Assembly: GCF_017741935.1 (NCBI RefSeq)
Contig: NZ_JAGHMH010000004.1
Location: forward strand, 186,001-250,000
Source of the DNA: Rhizobium sp. 16-449-1b
GTDB taxonomy: Bacteria > Pseudomonadota > Alphaproteobacteria > Rhizobiales > Rhizobiaceae
Length of the DNA: 64,000 nucleotides
Direction of reading: 5' to 3'
Shown piece after piece: positions 9,172 through 18,096 of the stretch (positions are counted from its first letter, which is position 1; the number at the start of each line of letters is the position of its first letter). The notes under the pieces are model-generated. The model was not told the DNA's origin, did not search any database, and saw nothing but the letters and a program-made list of their open reading frames with translations. Position numbers and translations under genes: made by a program.

Positions 9172-10118
9172 GAACATTTTCATACGAACGCGCGACCTCG
9201 GTGGCGAACGCCGCCGCCACGGCCGCCCGCAACGAGACCGCCAAATTCATCGCCGGCGGAACCAACCTTCTCGACCTGATGAAGCTCGAGATCGAGACGC
9301 CAACACACCTTATCGACGTCAATGGTCTCGGCATGGACAGGATCGAGCCGACGGAAGCCGGGGGGCTTAGGATCGGAGCGCTGGTGCGTAACACCGATCT
9401 CGCCTCCGACCAGCGGATACGCCGGGATTACGGCCTGCTGTCGCGGGCGCTGGTGGCCGGAGCATCCGGACAGTTGCGCAACAAGGCCACGACCGCGGGC
9501 AATCTCCTGCAGCGGACACGCTGTCCGTATTTCTACGACACCAACCAGCCCTGCAACAAACGCCAGCCGGGAAGCGGCTGTTCGGCGATTGGCGGCTTTA
9601 CCCGGCTGCATGGCATCATGGGCGTCAGCGATGGCTGCATTGCCACCCATCCGAGCGACATGGCGGTTGCCATGCGCGCGCTCGACGCCGTGGTCGAAAC
9701 GGTGAAACCCGACGGCTCGACACGCGCGATCCCGATCGGCGAGTTCCATCGCCTGCCGGGCAGCACGCCGCATATCGAAACCGCGCTGGAGCGCGGCGAG
9801 ATGATTACCGCGGTGACCTTGCCGCCGCCGATCGGCGGACGGCACGTCTATCGCAAGGTTCGTGATCGCGCATCCTATGCCTTCGCGCTGGTTTCGGTCG
9901 CCGCCGTCGTGCGGAACGACGGCAGCGGGCGCGTGGCGCTCGGCGGCGTCGCGCACAAGCCATGGCGGGTCGAGGCGGCGGACGCCGAACTGCCGAACGG
10001 TGCCGTCGCCGTCACCGCGAAGCTGCTCGAGGGGGCACGCACCACGCACGAGAATGCATTCAAGGTGACCCTCGTCGAGCGCACGCTCGCGGGCATCCTC
10101 GACGAAATGAAAGGTTGA
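9168..10118 (+). CDS. paoB: FAD/4Fe-4S subunit of aldehyde oxidoreductase (PaoB-like)
   Basis: A 316-residue FAD-binding subunit of the CoxM/xanthine dehydrogenase M family. The FAD site ([13 protein letters not shown]) is near residue 30. A cysteine-rich insertion follows: TRCPYFYD, then Cys at QPC, GSGC and DGC. This four-cysteine pattern matches the loop that holds an extra 4Fe-4S cluster in PaoB and in 4-hydroxybenzoyl-CoA reductase. The ATG at 9168 follows a GGGAGGCAGG ribosome site and overlaps the paoA stop as ATGA; a longer frame from 9111 only runs through paoA. The next gene starts 3 bp after the stop. Confidence 0.88.
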   Translation: MRTFSYERATSVANAAATAARNETAKFIAGGTNLLDLMKLEIETPTHLIDVNGLGMDRIEPTEAGGLRIGALVRNTDLASDQRIRRDYGLLSRALVAGASGQLRNKATTAGNLLQRTRCPYFYDTNQPCNKRQPGSGCSAIGGFTRLHGIMGVSDGCIATHPSDMAVAMRALDAVVETVKPDGSTRAIPIGEFHRLPGSTPHIETALERGEMITAVTLPPPIGGRHVYRKVRDRASYAFALVSVAAVVRNDGSGRVALGGVAHKPWRVEAADAELPNGAVAVTAKLLEGARTTHENAFKVTLVERTLAGILDEMKG

Positions 10119-10121
10119 ACC

Positions 10122-12329
10122 ATGCGCTTCGACACTCCCGCAACGACAAACCCGATCGACCAGCTGAAGGTTGTCGGTCAGCCGATCGTTAGGATCGATG
10201 GTCCACGCAAGGTCACCGGCACCGCCACCTACGCTTACGAATGGCACGGCGCCAATCTGAACGCGGCCTATGGCTATCCGGTCGGCGCTGCCATCGCCAA
10301 GGGGCGGATCAGCTCCATGGACGTGCAGGCCGCCCAGCGCGCACCCGGCGTCATTGCCGTCGTCACGGCCCAGAGCGCAGGCGAGCTCGGCAAGGGCAAA
10401 TTCAACATCGCCCAGTTGTTCGGCGGCCCGCAGATCTCGCACTATCACCAGGCGATCGCGGTCGTGGTCGCCGAAACCTTCGAGCAGGCGAGGGCGGCCG
10501 CGAGCCTCGTGAAGGTCGATTATGTCGAGGCCCCCGGCGCCTACGATCTTCAGGCCGCCCAGAGCTCAGCCACGAAGCCGTCCGGTTCCGAGGGGGATGA
10601 CGCCGACAGCGCGGCCGGCGACTTCGCATCGGCTTTCGAGCAGGCAGCGGTCAAGCTGGACGAGAGCTACACGACGCCCGACCAGTCGCACGCGATGATG
10701 GAGCCGCATTCATCGATGGCGGCCTGGGATGGCGACGAGATCATGGTCTGGACCTCCAACCAGATGGTGGCCTGGAACCGCGCGGAACTGGCCGCCACCT
10801 TGGGCGTGGAGCCGGAGAAGGTGCATATCATGTCGCCCTTCATCGGTGGCGGTTTCGGCTCCAAGCTGTTCCTGCGCGCCGATGCACTGCTTGCAGTGCT
10901 GGGCGCCAAGGCTGCCGGGCGGCCCGTCAAGGTGGCCTTGCCCCGGCCGTTCCTGATGAACAACACCACCCACCGCCCGGCAACCATCCAGCGCCTGCGC
11001 ATCGGCGCCACCCGCGAGGGACGGATTACGGCGATTGCGCATGAAAGCTGGAGCGGGAACCTGCCGGATGGCAAGCTCGAATCCGCCGTCCAGCAGACGC
11101 GCCTGCTTTACGCGGGCGAGCACCGGATGACGGCGATGCGGCTCGCCACGCTCGATTTGCCGGAAGGCAACGCGATGCGCGCGCCGGGGGAGGCTCCCGG
11201 CCTCATGGCGCTTGAGATTGCCATGGACGAGATGGCTGAAAAGCTGAACATGGATCCGGTGCAGTTCCGCATTCTCAACGATACGCAGGTCGATCCCGAA
11301 AAGCCCGAAAAGAAATTCTCGCACCGGCAGCTGGTCGAGTGTTTGCGAACCGGCGCGGATCGCTTCGGCTGGTCGGGGCGCAGTGCCCAGCCTGGCCGCC
11401 TTCGCGACGGCCGCTGGTTGCGCGGAATGGGCGTCGCGGCGGCGTTCCGTGGCAATCTGGTGATGAAGTCGGGCGCCCGCATTCGCCTGGATGCCGAAGG
11501 TGTGGTCACCGTCGAGACCGACATGACGGATATCGGCACCGGAAGCTATACGATCATCGCGCAGACCGCCGCCGAGATGATGGGTGTCGGCATGGACAAG
11601 GTCGCGGTCCAGCTTGGCGATTCCCGCTTTCCCGTTTCGGCGGGATCGGGCGGCCAGTGGGGTGCCAACAGCGCGACCGCCGGCGTCTACGCGGCCTGCG
11701 TTGCGCTGCGCGAGGCAATCGCCCGCAAGGTCGGCTTCAACTCGACCGACGCGACCTTTGCGGACGGCGCGATCCGCTCTGGCAACAGGAGCATTCCGTT
11801 GACCGAGGCCGCGGGACAGGAGGGCATCGTCGCCGAAGACACGATCGAGTTCGGCGATCTCGGCCAGCAGATGCAGCAGGCTACCTTCGGCGCGCATTTC
11901 GTCGAGGTGGGCGTCGATGCCTATACGGCGGAAATCCGTATTCGCCGCATGCTGAGCGTCTGCGCCGCCGGCCGTATCCTCAATCCGATCACGGCGCGCA
12001 GCCAGGTGATCGGCGCGATGACCATGGGCGTCGGCGGCGCCTTCATGGAGGAGTTGGCGGTGGACAAGCGCCGCGGCTTTTTCGTCAATCACGATCTCGC
12101 CGGCTACGAGGTTCCTGTTCATGCCGATATTCCGCACCAGGACGTGATCTTCCTGGATGAGACGGACCCATACTCCTCGCCGATGAAGGCAAAGGGTGTC
12201 GGCGAGCTTGGACTTTGCGGCGTTGCGGCCGCGCTCGCCAATGCTGTCCACAATGCCACCGGCGTCAGGGTGCGCGATTATCCGGTCACGCTCGACAAGC
12301 TGCTGCGGGAAATGCCGCAGGTCGGCTGA
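10122..12329 (+). CDS. paoC: molybdopterin subunit of aldehyde oxidoreductase (PaoC-like)
   Basis: This 735-residue catalytic subunit is close in length to E. coli PaoC. An a/b hammerhead domain (about 25-140) is followed by two molybdopterin domains with GGGFGSK and GSGGQWG. The C-terminal KGVGELGLCG carries the catalytic Glu. Unlike the IorB-like subunit of the neighbouring operon it has no signal peptide, as expected if the folded trimer is exported by PaoA's Tat signal. Third gene of the operon, 3 bp after paoB. Oxidises aldehydes to carboxylic acids in the periplasm by family inference. No paoD follows; the XdhC gene at 2240 could provide that function. Confidence 0.9.
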   Translation: MRFDTPATTNPIDQLKVVGQPIVRIDGPRKVTGTATYAYEWHGANLNAAYGYPVGAAIAKGRISSMDVQAAQRAPGVIAVVTAQSAGELGKGKFNIAQLFGGPQISHYHQAIAVVVAETFEQARAAASLVKVDYVEAPGAYDLQAAQSSATKPSGSEGDDADSAAGDFASAFEQAAVKLDESYTTPDQSHAMMEPHSSMAAWDGDEIMVWTSNQMVAWNRAELAATLGVEPEKVHIMSPFIGGGFGSKLFLRADALLAVLGAKAAGRPVKVALPRPFLMNNTTHRPATIQRLRIGATREGRITAIAHESWSGNLPDGKLESAVQQTRLLYAGEHRMTAMRLATLDLPEGNAMRAPGEAPGLMALEIAMDEMAEKLNMDPVQFRILNDTQVDPEKPEKKFSHRQLVECLRTGADRFGWSGRSAQPGRLRDGRWLRGMGVAAAFRGNLVMKSGARIRLDAEGVVTVETDMTDIGTGSYTIIAQTAAEMMGVGMDKVAVQLGDSRFPVSAGSGGQWGANSATAGVYAACVALREAIARKVGFNSTDATFADGAIRSGNRSIPLTEAAGQEGIVAEDTIEFGDLGQQMQQATFGAHFVEVGVDAYTAEIRIRRMLSVCAAGRILNPITARSQVIGAMTMGVGGAFMEELAVDKRRGFFVNHDLAGYEVPVHADIPHQDVIFLDETDPYSSPMKAKGVGELGLCGVAAALANAVHNATGVRVRDYPVTLDKLLREMPQVG

Positions 12330-12335
12330 CACGCC

Positions 12336-12407
12336 GGCATGCTGGCATGCTGGCATGCGGACAGACTGGCAAGCCAGCGGACTGGCAAGCTATCGGACTG
12401 GCAGGCC
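12336..12407 (+). repeat. two adjoining short tandem repeats after paoC
   Basis: Three copies of GGCATGCY-type 8-mers (12336-12359, last base varies) are followed directly by three 16-bp units of the form NNCNGACTGGCARGCY (12360-12375, 12376-12391, 12392-12407). The array starts seven bases after the paoC stop. It looks like replication slippage; no function is apparent. Confidence 0.75.
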
Positions 12408-12452
12408 GACAGGTTAGCTGAATGCACGCCGTGGTCAGGGTGTGCGCTCAGC

Positions 12453-12510
12453 GCGGCAAATGGCGGGAGGACAGCTCTCCATCCCCTCTGGTTCTTCCGC
12501 CATTTGCCGC
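12453..12510. repeat. 14-bp perfect inverted repeat ahead of the exonuclease gene
   Basis: GCGGCAAATGGCGG (12453-12466) is the exact reverse complement of CCGCCATTTGCCGC (12497-12510), with a 30-bp spacer. It ends eight bases before the likely start at 12518, so it would form a stem in the mRNA leader or act as an operator. Confidence 0.7.
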
Positions 12511-12517
12511 TATCTCT

Positions 12518-13534
12518 ATGCCGATGAGATTTGACGCGCTGCTTTATCCCGCGCCCGAGGGGCTCTATTGCCCGGTGGGCCGCTTTTATGTCGATCCGGT
12601 CAGGCCCGTTGAGCGCGCGCTGATCACCCACGGCCATTCCGACCACGCCCGCTCCGGCCATGGCCATGTACTCGGCACCCGCCAGACGCTCGACATCATG
12701 CGCATCCGTTACGGCGAGGATTTCTGCGGCTCGGAACAGGCCGCAGCCTTTGGCGAGGAGATATCGGTCAACGGCGTCAAGGTGAGCTTCCACCCCGCCG
12801 GCCATGTGCTCGGCTCCGCCCAGATCGCCATCGAAAAGGACGCCACCCGCATCGTCGTGTCAGGTGATTACAAACGCCGCCCGGACCCGACCTGCGCGCC
12901 CTATGAACCTGTTGCCTGCGACGTCTTCATCACCGAGGCGACCTTCGGCCTGCCTGTCTTCCACCACCCGGACCCCGCCGGCGAAATGGCCAAGCTCTAT
13001 GCGTCGCTCCGCCAGTTTCCCGAGCGCACCCACATGATCGGCGCCTACGCGCTCGGCAAGGCGCAGCGCGTCATCCGCCTCTTGCGCGATACCGGGTACG
13101 ACGAGCCCATCTATATCCACGGCGCCATGGAGCGGCTCTGCGACTACTACGTCAGCCAAGGCATCGACCTCGGCGAGCTGCGCCCGGCAACCGTCGAGGG
13201 ACGCGACAAGTCGGCGTTCAAGGGCGCCGTCGTCGTCGGCCCATCATCCGCCTTCGCCGACCGCTGGGCCCGCCGCTTCAACGACCCGCTCCCGGCCTTC
13301 GCCTCCGGCTGGATGATGGTGCGCCAGCGCGCCAAGCAGGGCGGCGTCGAACTGCCACTCGTGATCTCCGACCATTGCGACTGGCCGGAACTGACGGATA
13401 CGATCTCCGAGCTCCATCCGGCCGAGGTCTGGGTAACGCATGGGCGCGAGGAGGCGCTGGTGCGCTGGTGCGAATTGCAGGGCATCAAGGCCAGGCCGCT
13501 GCATCTGGTGGGGTATGAGGATGAGGCGGAGTGA
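12518..13534 (+). CDS. ligase-associated DNA exonuclease (metallo-beta-lactamase fold)
   Basis: A protein of about 338 residues with the metallo-beta-lactamase/beta-CASP signature: THGHSDHARSGH near residue 38 (HxHxDH), HPAGHVLGSAQ, VVSGDYKR and a C-terminal TH. This matches the ligase-associated exonuclease family, which sits beside bacterial ATP-dependent ligases, often with an Lhr-type helicase and a phosphoesterase; here only exonuclease and ligase are present. The frame is open up to 12422, but that part covers the inverted repeat and lacks family similarity, so I prefer ATG 12518 (ATG 12524 also fits). The ligase follows after a 240-bp gap filled by a palindromic repeat. Likely role: end processing in DNA repair. 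Confidence 0.86.
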   Translation: MPMRFDALLYPAPEGLYCPVGRFYVDPVRPVERALITHGHSDHARSGHGHVLGTRQTLDIMRIRYGEDFCGSEQAAAFGEEISVNGVKVSFHPAGHVLGSAQIAIEKDATRIVVSGDYKRRPDPTCAPYEPVACDVFITEATFGLPVFHHPDPAGEMAKLYASLRQFPERTHMIGAYALGKAQRVIRLLRDTGYDEPIYIHGAMERLCDYYVSQGIDLGELRPATVEGRDKSAFKGAVVVGPSSAFADRWARRFNDPLPAFASGWMMVRQRAKQGGVELPLVISDHCDWPELTDTISELHPAEVWVTHGREEALVRWCELQGIKARPLHLVGYEDEAE

Positions 13535-13579
13535 TGATGATGGTTAGCCTTGGCGCCGTCGATACGCTTGGCGCCCGTG

Positions 13580-13733
13580 ATACCCCCCTCTGCCCTGCCG
13601 GGCATCTCTCCCACAAGGGGGGAGATTGGCTGGCGGCGGCCGCTCGCTCCACGCTCATTGTTTGGGGAGGCCATCGCAACGAGTCGATCTCCCCCCTTGT
13701 GGGGGAGATGTCCGGCAGGACAGAGGGGGGTAT
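13580..13733. repeat. rhizobial palindromic intergenic repeat
   Basis: Two imperfect 47-bp inverted arms, 13580-13626 and 13687-13733, flank a 60-bp centre. The arms contain CCCTGCCGGGCATCTC and CACAAGGGGGGAGAT and their complements. This composition (stretches of CCCCC with a CACAAGGGG core) is typical of repeats scattered through rhizobial genomes. It lies between exonuclease and ligase and can fold in the transcript. Confidence 0.85.
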
Positions 13734-13775
13734 CCCACCCACCAACGCCTCCGAGAAAACAAGCGGAAGCCACCC

Positions 13776-15401
13776 ATGAAAGCCTTCGCCGACCTCCTCG
13801 ACCGCCTGGTCCTCACACCGTCCCGCAATGGCAAGCTCAAGCTGCTGACCGATTATTTCCGCGACACGCCCGACCCCGACCGCGGCTACGGCCTCGCGGC
13901 CATCGCCGGCACGCTCGATGTCCGCAACGTCAAGCCCGCCATGCTGCGCGAGCTGGCGCTGGAGCGCATCGACGACGTCCTTTTCCGTTACTCCTACGAC
14001 TACGTCGGCGATCTCGCCGAAACCATTTCGCTCGTCTGGGACAATGAGCGCGACATAGAGCGCTCGGCGCTGGCGCAGCCGAGGCTCGGCGAGGTGGTGG
14101 CCGAGATGAACACCCTCGGCCGCACCGAGGTGCGCGGCTATGTCCGCGACCTGCTCGATCGCCTCGACGCCTCCGGCCGCTTCGCCTTCATCAAGCTCGC
14201 GACCGGCGCGCTGCGGATCGGCGTCTCGGCAAGGCTCGCCAAGCAGGCGCTGGCCGATCTCGGTGAACCCGATGTGACCGAGATCGAGACATTGTGGCAT
14301 GGCCTGCAGCCGCCTTATGAGAGCCTGTTTGCCTGGCTGGAGGGCAAAGGCGGCAAGCCGGTGCTGGCGACGCCGGCGATCTTTCATTCGGTGATGCTGG
14401 CGAACCCGGTGGAGGAGGGTGACCTTGCTCAGCTCGACCCGGCCGACTACGCCGCCGAGTGGAAATGGGACGGCATCCGCGTGCAGCTGTCGCGCGCCGG
14501 CGAGACCCGCAAGATCTACTCCCGCTCCGGCGACGACATCTCCGCCGCATTCCCCGATATCGTCGATTCGATCAGTTTCGACGGCGTCATCGACGGAGAG
14601 CTTCTGGTCGGCGGCACCGCTCGCTCCAACAGCCCGACCCGCACCTTCTCCGACCTGCAGCAGCGCCTCAACCGCAAGACCGTGACGCAGAAGATGCAGG
14701 ACGATTACCCCGCCTTCATAAGGGCTTACGACCTGTTGTTCGACGGCGAGGAGGATGTGCGCGCCAAGACCTATCTCGAACGCCGCGCGCGCTTGAGCGA
14801 AATCGTCGAGCAAGCCCCGCACGAACGCTTCGACCTCTCCGCGCTGGTTCCATTCTCCAGCTGGGAGGAACTCGACGACCTGCGCTCGACCCCGCCCGAT
14901 CCTGTCATCGAGGGCGTGATGATCAAGCGCCGCGACAGCGTCTACCAGGCCGGGCGGCTGAAGGGGCCGTGGTTCAAGTGGAAGCGAAACCCGTATAATG
15001 TCGATGCCGTCCTGATGTATGCGCAGCGCGGCCATGGAAAGCGCTCGAGCTACTATTCCGATTTCACCTTTGGTGTCTGGGCGGAAACGCCCGATGGAGA
15101 GCAACTGGTGCCCGTCGGCAAGGCCTATTTCGGCTTCACCGACGCCGAGCTTGAAGTCCTCGACAAGTTCGTGCGCAACAACACCACCGAACGCTTCGGC
15201 CCGGTACGCGCCGTGCGCGCCGACAAGGATTTCGGCTTCGTGGTGGAAGTCGCCTTCGAAGGCATCAACCGCTCCAACCGCCACAAGTCAGGCGTCGCCA
15301 TGCGCTTCCCCCGCATCTCGCGCCTGCGCCAGGACAAGCCGTCCTACGAGGCCGACCGGCTGACGACGCTGGTGGCGATGATTGATGCGAAGGCGGGGTA
15401 G
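13776..15401 (+). CDS. ATP-dependent DNA ligase (exonuclease-associated family)
   Basis: This 541-residue enzyme has an N-terminal DNA-binding domain (1-200), an adenylation domain with the nucleotidyltransferase motif KWDGIR (Lys about 230 takes the AMP), later motifs DGELL and EGVMIK, and a C-terminal OB domain ending near residue 541. It is the stand-alone bacterial type found with an exonuclease partner, not the polymerase-fused LigD of end joining. The start at ATG 13776 lies just past the palindromic repeat and gives the family N-terminus MKAFADLLDRL; the frame is open upstream but only through the repeat. It seals nicks with ATP, whereas the housekeeping enzyme LigA uses NAD. Confidence 0.92.
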   Translation: MKAFADLLDRLVLTPSRNGKLKLLTDYFRDTPDPDRGYGLAAIAGTLDVRNVKPAMLRELALERIDDVLFRYSYDYVGDLAETISLVWDNERDIERSALAQPRLGEVVAEMNTLGRTEVRGYVRDLLDRLDASGRFAFIKLATGALRIGVSARLAKQALADLGEPDVTEIETLWHGLQPPYESLFAWLEGKGGKPVLATPAIFHSVMLANPVEEGDLAQLDPADYAAEWKWDGIRVQLSRAGETRKIYSRSGDDISAAFPDIVDSISFDGVIDGELLVGGTARSNSPTRTFSDLQQRLNRKTVTQKMQDDYPAFIRAYDLLFDGEEDVRAKTYLERRARLSEIVEQAPHERFDLSALVPFSSWEELDDLRSTPPDPVIEGVMIKRRDSVYQAGRLKGPWFKWKRNPYNVDAVLMYAQRGHGKRSSYYSDFTFGVWAETPDGEQLVPVGKAYFGFTDAELEVLDKFVRNNTTERFGPVRAVRADKDFGFVVEVAFEGINRSNRHKSGVAMRFPRISRLRQDKPSYEADRLTTLVAMIDAKAG

Positions 15402-15485
15402 GGGACTGATCCCATTGAGTCGAATTATATCTTTAAGTATATATTTGACGTAATGATCGGCGCAGCATCCTGAAGGAGAAAAAAC

Positions 15486-15821
15486 ATGAGCACTGAGTGG
15501 AAGACGCTGCGCGCCGAACTCCCCGAAGATGTTCGCGAGCGCCTCGATGAGAAGCGCCGGGAGCGTCGCCTCGGCAAGGCCTTGGCGGAGGTGCGCAAGG
15601 CGATGGGCGCCACGCAGCAGGAGGTCGCCACAAGTGCCGGCATGACGCAAAATACCGTATCGAAGATCGAGAGCGCCGACGACGTGCTCTTGTCATCCAT
15701 CGTGCGTTACATGCATTCGATCGGCGGTGGCGTCGAGATCGTCTTGAAGACGCCTGATGGGAAGTCGAAGCGCGTCGATTTCGATCCCGAGATTGAGGTG
15801 ACGCAACCGGGGCGCATTTAA
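15486..15821 (+). CDS. Xre-family helix-turn-helix regulator, orphan antitoxin-like
   Basis: A 111-residue protein with a charged N-terminal helix (1-45) and an HTH_3 domain (about 48-100: AMGATQQEVATSAGMTQNTVSKIE). The form resembles HigA/RelB-linked Xre antitoxins, which usually follow a small RelE/HigB toxin gene. Here the gene upstream is the ligase and no toxin-like frame is present, so it is an orphan or a plain regulator. AAGGAG lies just before the ATG. The leader is AT-rich (15421-15460) and probably holds its promoter. Its stop overlaps by 4 bp the stop of the minus-strand hydrolase. Confidence 0.82.
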   Translation: MSTEWKTLRAELPEDVRERLDEKRRERRLGKALAEVRKAMGATQQEVATSAGMTQNTVSKIESADDVLLSSIVRYMHSIGGGVEIVLKTPDGKSKRVDFDPEIEVTQPGRI

Positions 15822-16813
15822 TCGTCCGATAGGTTGCGCCTGAAGAATGACACCACCGACGAGTTCAGTGTGATTTGAAAGGCCTTCCGGTCGAAGCCTA
15901 GGCTGTCATTGCAAAGATCGGGTAAGCGAAGCCGGAGTGCATCGCTGCAGGCGCGCAGGAAAGACGGGTGACCAGCCCCTTTTACGTCGTGCATTTCTTT
16001 CACTTTGGGCAGTTGGGCGTTAAGGTAAGAGACATTGCCGGCAAAAGAAACGACTCGATCTCCGCTACTGCCCCACAGCGCGACTGGAACTTGAACATTC
16101 TTGAGGGATTCCGGATCGAAGGCAAAAGCATAGGCAGGTGAGACAAAAACCGCGGCCTTGATACGCGTGTCATGTTGCCAATCAGAAGGTGAAGTGGCCT
16201 CGGCGGCAGGGCTCGACAGTCGTTTCGCCCCTCCCTGGGTACAAACTCCTTCGGCCGCATGTTCCCCACAATAGGACGTGAATAACGTCCAATCCGGCTG
16301 GCCACCAATCGCCACGAGGCCGGTAAAGCCTCCGTTGGAGAAACCATAGAATCCGACCTTAGAGGCGTCCACATGCCCACGTTCGGGCCAAGCCGTGGTA
16401 AGGTAGTCGAGAACGCGGCTGATCTGCTTTGGTCGTTCGACCAACCGCAGCAGGATATCCCGCTCAACGTTTTTATAGTTGTCGCCAGGATGTGTCAGCG
16501 AAACGGCTATAAAGCCGGCCTCCGCCAACATTCGTGCGGCATCGGATCGGTCGTCATAGCGTCCCTCTCCACCATGAGAAAATATCACCAGCGGTAGATG
16601 CTCGCCTCTTACCGGACCGTCCACCGCAATCGTTTGAGCAATGTCTCCCAAAGTTGATTCTACAGCTTTTCCATCGCTGGGATACCAAATGCCGAGTTCA
16701 ACTGCTCCGTTTTCAGTATCCGGAAATGATAGATACTGGAAACCTGCAGCCGCAGCCGGTTCGGAGGCGAGAACGAACAGAAACACTACAATAGCTTTCA
16801 ATATTGATTGCAT
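15818..16813 (-). CDS. secreted alpha/beta hydrolase (dienelactone hydrolase/PAF-acetylhydrolase type)
   Basis: A 331-residue protein with a signal peptide (IVVFLFVLASEPAAAA). The alpha/beta hydrolase fold shows an oxyanion stretch VIFSHGG, nucleophile elbow GFSNGG, acid in SSGDRVV and His in GAGHPSF. This family cleaves esters in the periplasm or outside; the substrate is unknown. The DNA is clearly AT-richer than its neighbours and uses codons rare elsewhere in the window, suggesting later acquisition. It is divergent from the second hydrolase, with a shared 250-bp promoter gap, and overlaps the Xre gene tail to tail. Confidence 0.82.
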   Translation of the reverse strand: MQSILKAIVVFLFVLASEPAAAAGFQYLSFPDTENGAVELGIWYPSDGKAVESTLGDIAQTIAVDGPVRGEHLPLVIFSHGGEGRYDDRSDAARMLAEAGFIAVSLTHPGDNYKNVERDILLRLVERPKQISRVLDYLTTAWPERGHVDASKVGFYGFSNGGFTGLVAIGGQPDWTLFTSYCGEHAAEGVCTQGGAKRLSSPAAEATSPSDWQHDTRIKAAVFVSPAYAFAFDPESLKNVQVPVALWGSSGDRVVSFAGNVSYLNAQLPKVKEMHDVKGAGHPSFLRACSDALRLRLPDLCNDSLGFDRKAFQITLNSSVVSFFRRNLSDD

Positions 16814-17064
16814 CTCAAATTCACCGATAAATGAAGAGAAAGAATGTGTGGCTGAAATGGCGCGTCATTGCGAGCCTTCCGGCTCCGCAGCGGAGATGAT
16901 GCAGCAATAGGTAAATGATCGCAATATATGCTGGTGCGCAGCCCTCATCTCGCATTTTCCTGATGCAAAATACATCCGACTGTGCATCCTCAACACAATG
17001 TGTCTTGGCGTCGGCGCGCCGAGGGTGCAAGCATCTATCATGCCGGGGAAGACGGAAGAGTGAG

Positions 17065-17997
17065 ATGACATCAGACAACGACCATTCCTTTTCGCGCCAG
17101 CGCCGCCTGCTTCTTGGCGGGCTTGCCGGCGCCCTTGTTCTTCCGGCTCTTCCAGGTGTCGCCAATGCCTTCGATGTTCCTCCCGAGCCGCGTCTGATCA
17201 CCCGCGATTACGCCAAGGTGCGCAAGCGCTTCCGCACGCGGCTGCTCGAAAAGGGTCCGGCGCCCGACAAGTACGAGCCGCTCGATGCGCCGGCCAATGC
17301 CGAGAAGATCTTCTATCGCTCCGGCTATGGCGGCGAGCTGGAGCTCACCGCCTGGGTGTCGAAATACAAGCGCGAGCGCAAGGCAAAGCCGGGCATTCTC
17401 TTCCTTCATGGCGGCAATGCCATGGGCGTCGGCCACTGGAACCTGATGGGTCCTTATATCGATGCCGGCTTCGTGGTGCTGATGCCGTCGGTGCGCGGCG
17501 AAAACGGCCAGGCGGGTAATTTCTCCGGTTTCTATGACGAGGTGGACGACGTGCTGTCTGCCGCCGATCGCCTGGCGCATCTGCCGGGTGTCGATGCGAA
17601 CCGGCTGTTCATCGCCGGCCACAGCATCGGCGGCACGCTCACCATGCTGGCCTCGATGTCCACTCACAAGTTCCGCGCCGCAGCCCCGATCTCCGGCAAT
17701 CCCGACGCCTTCCGCTTCTTCAATCGCTATCCTCAGGATATCCGCTTCGACGACGACAACACCCACGAGTTCGAGGTGCGCACGGCGCTGTGCTACGCCC
17801 AGAGCTTCAAGTGCCCGGTGCGCGTCGTCCACGGCACGGACGAATCGCATTTCAACGACCGTGCCGGTCTGCTCGCCAGCCGCGCCCGCTCCGGCGGCGT
17901 TCGCATCGAGACGGATACGGCCAAGGGCGGCCATACCTCCGCCTTGCCCGAGGAAATCGAGCAGAGCATCCGCTTCTTCCACGGCGTGGCGGCCTGA
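17065..17997 (+). CDS. exported prolyl-oligopeptidase/dienelactone-hydrolase-like serine hydrolase
   Basis: About 310 residues. The N-terminus SRQRRLLLGGLAGALVLPAL with ANA is a signal peptide, possibly Tat-type. Catalytic elements of the alpha/beta hydrolase fold are visible: LFLHGGNAMG (oxyanion loop), GHSIGGT (Ser), HGTDESHF (acid) and KGGHTSA (His). ATG 17065 follows GGAAGAG; the open frame upstream is AT-rich and unlike coding sequence. Substrate unknown. Confidence 0.84.
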   Translation: MTSDNDHSFSRQRRLLLGGLAGALVLPALPGVANAFDVPPEPRLITRDYAKVRKRFRTRLLEKGPAPDKYEPLDAPANAEKIFYRSGYGGELELTAWVSKYKRERKAKPGILFLHGGNAMGVGHWNLMGPYIDAGFVVLMPSVRGENGQAGNFSGFYDEVDDVLSAADRLAHLPGVDANRLFIAGHSIGGTLTMLASMSTHKFRAAAPISGNPDAFRFFNRYPQDIRFDDDNTHEFEVRTALCYAQSFKCPVRVVHGTDESHFNDRAGLLASRARSGGVRIETDTAKGGHTSALPEEIEQSIRFFHGVAA

Positions 17998-18096
17998 TCG
18001 CATAGTGCGTTAGCGCTGGCCGAAAGCTTCGCGCCAGCCGCGCGTGCCATCCTCGCGGCAGCTATAAATGTCGCTGTTATCGATGAGGGTGGTTTC

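Noticed and set aside
12336..12407. CRISPR-like array
   Set aside because: Units adjoin without spacers and are only 8 and 16 bp; no cas genes.
13485..15284. 599-codon frame antisense to the ligase
   Set aside because: Shadow of the ligase codon pattern; ligase motifs on the plus strand are decisive.
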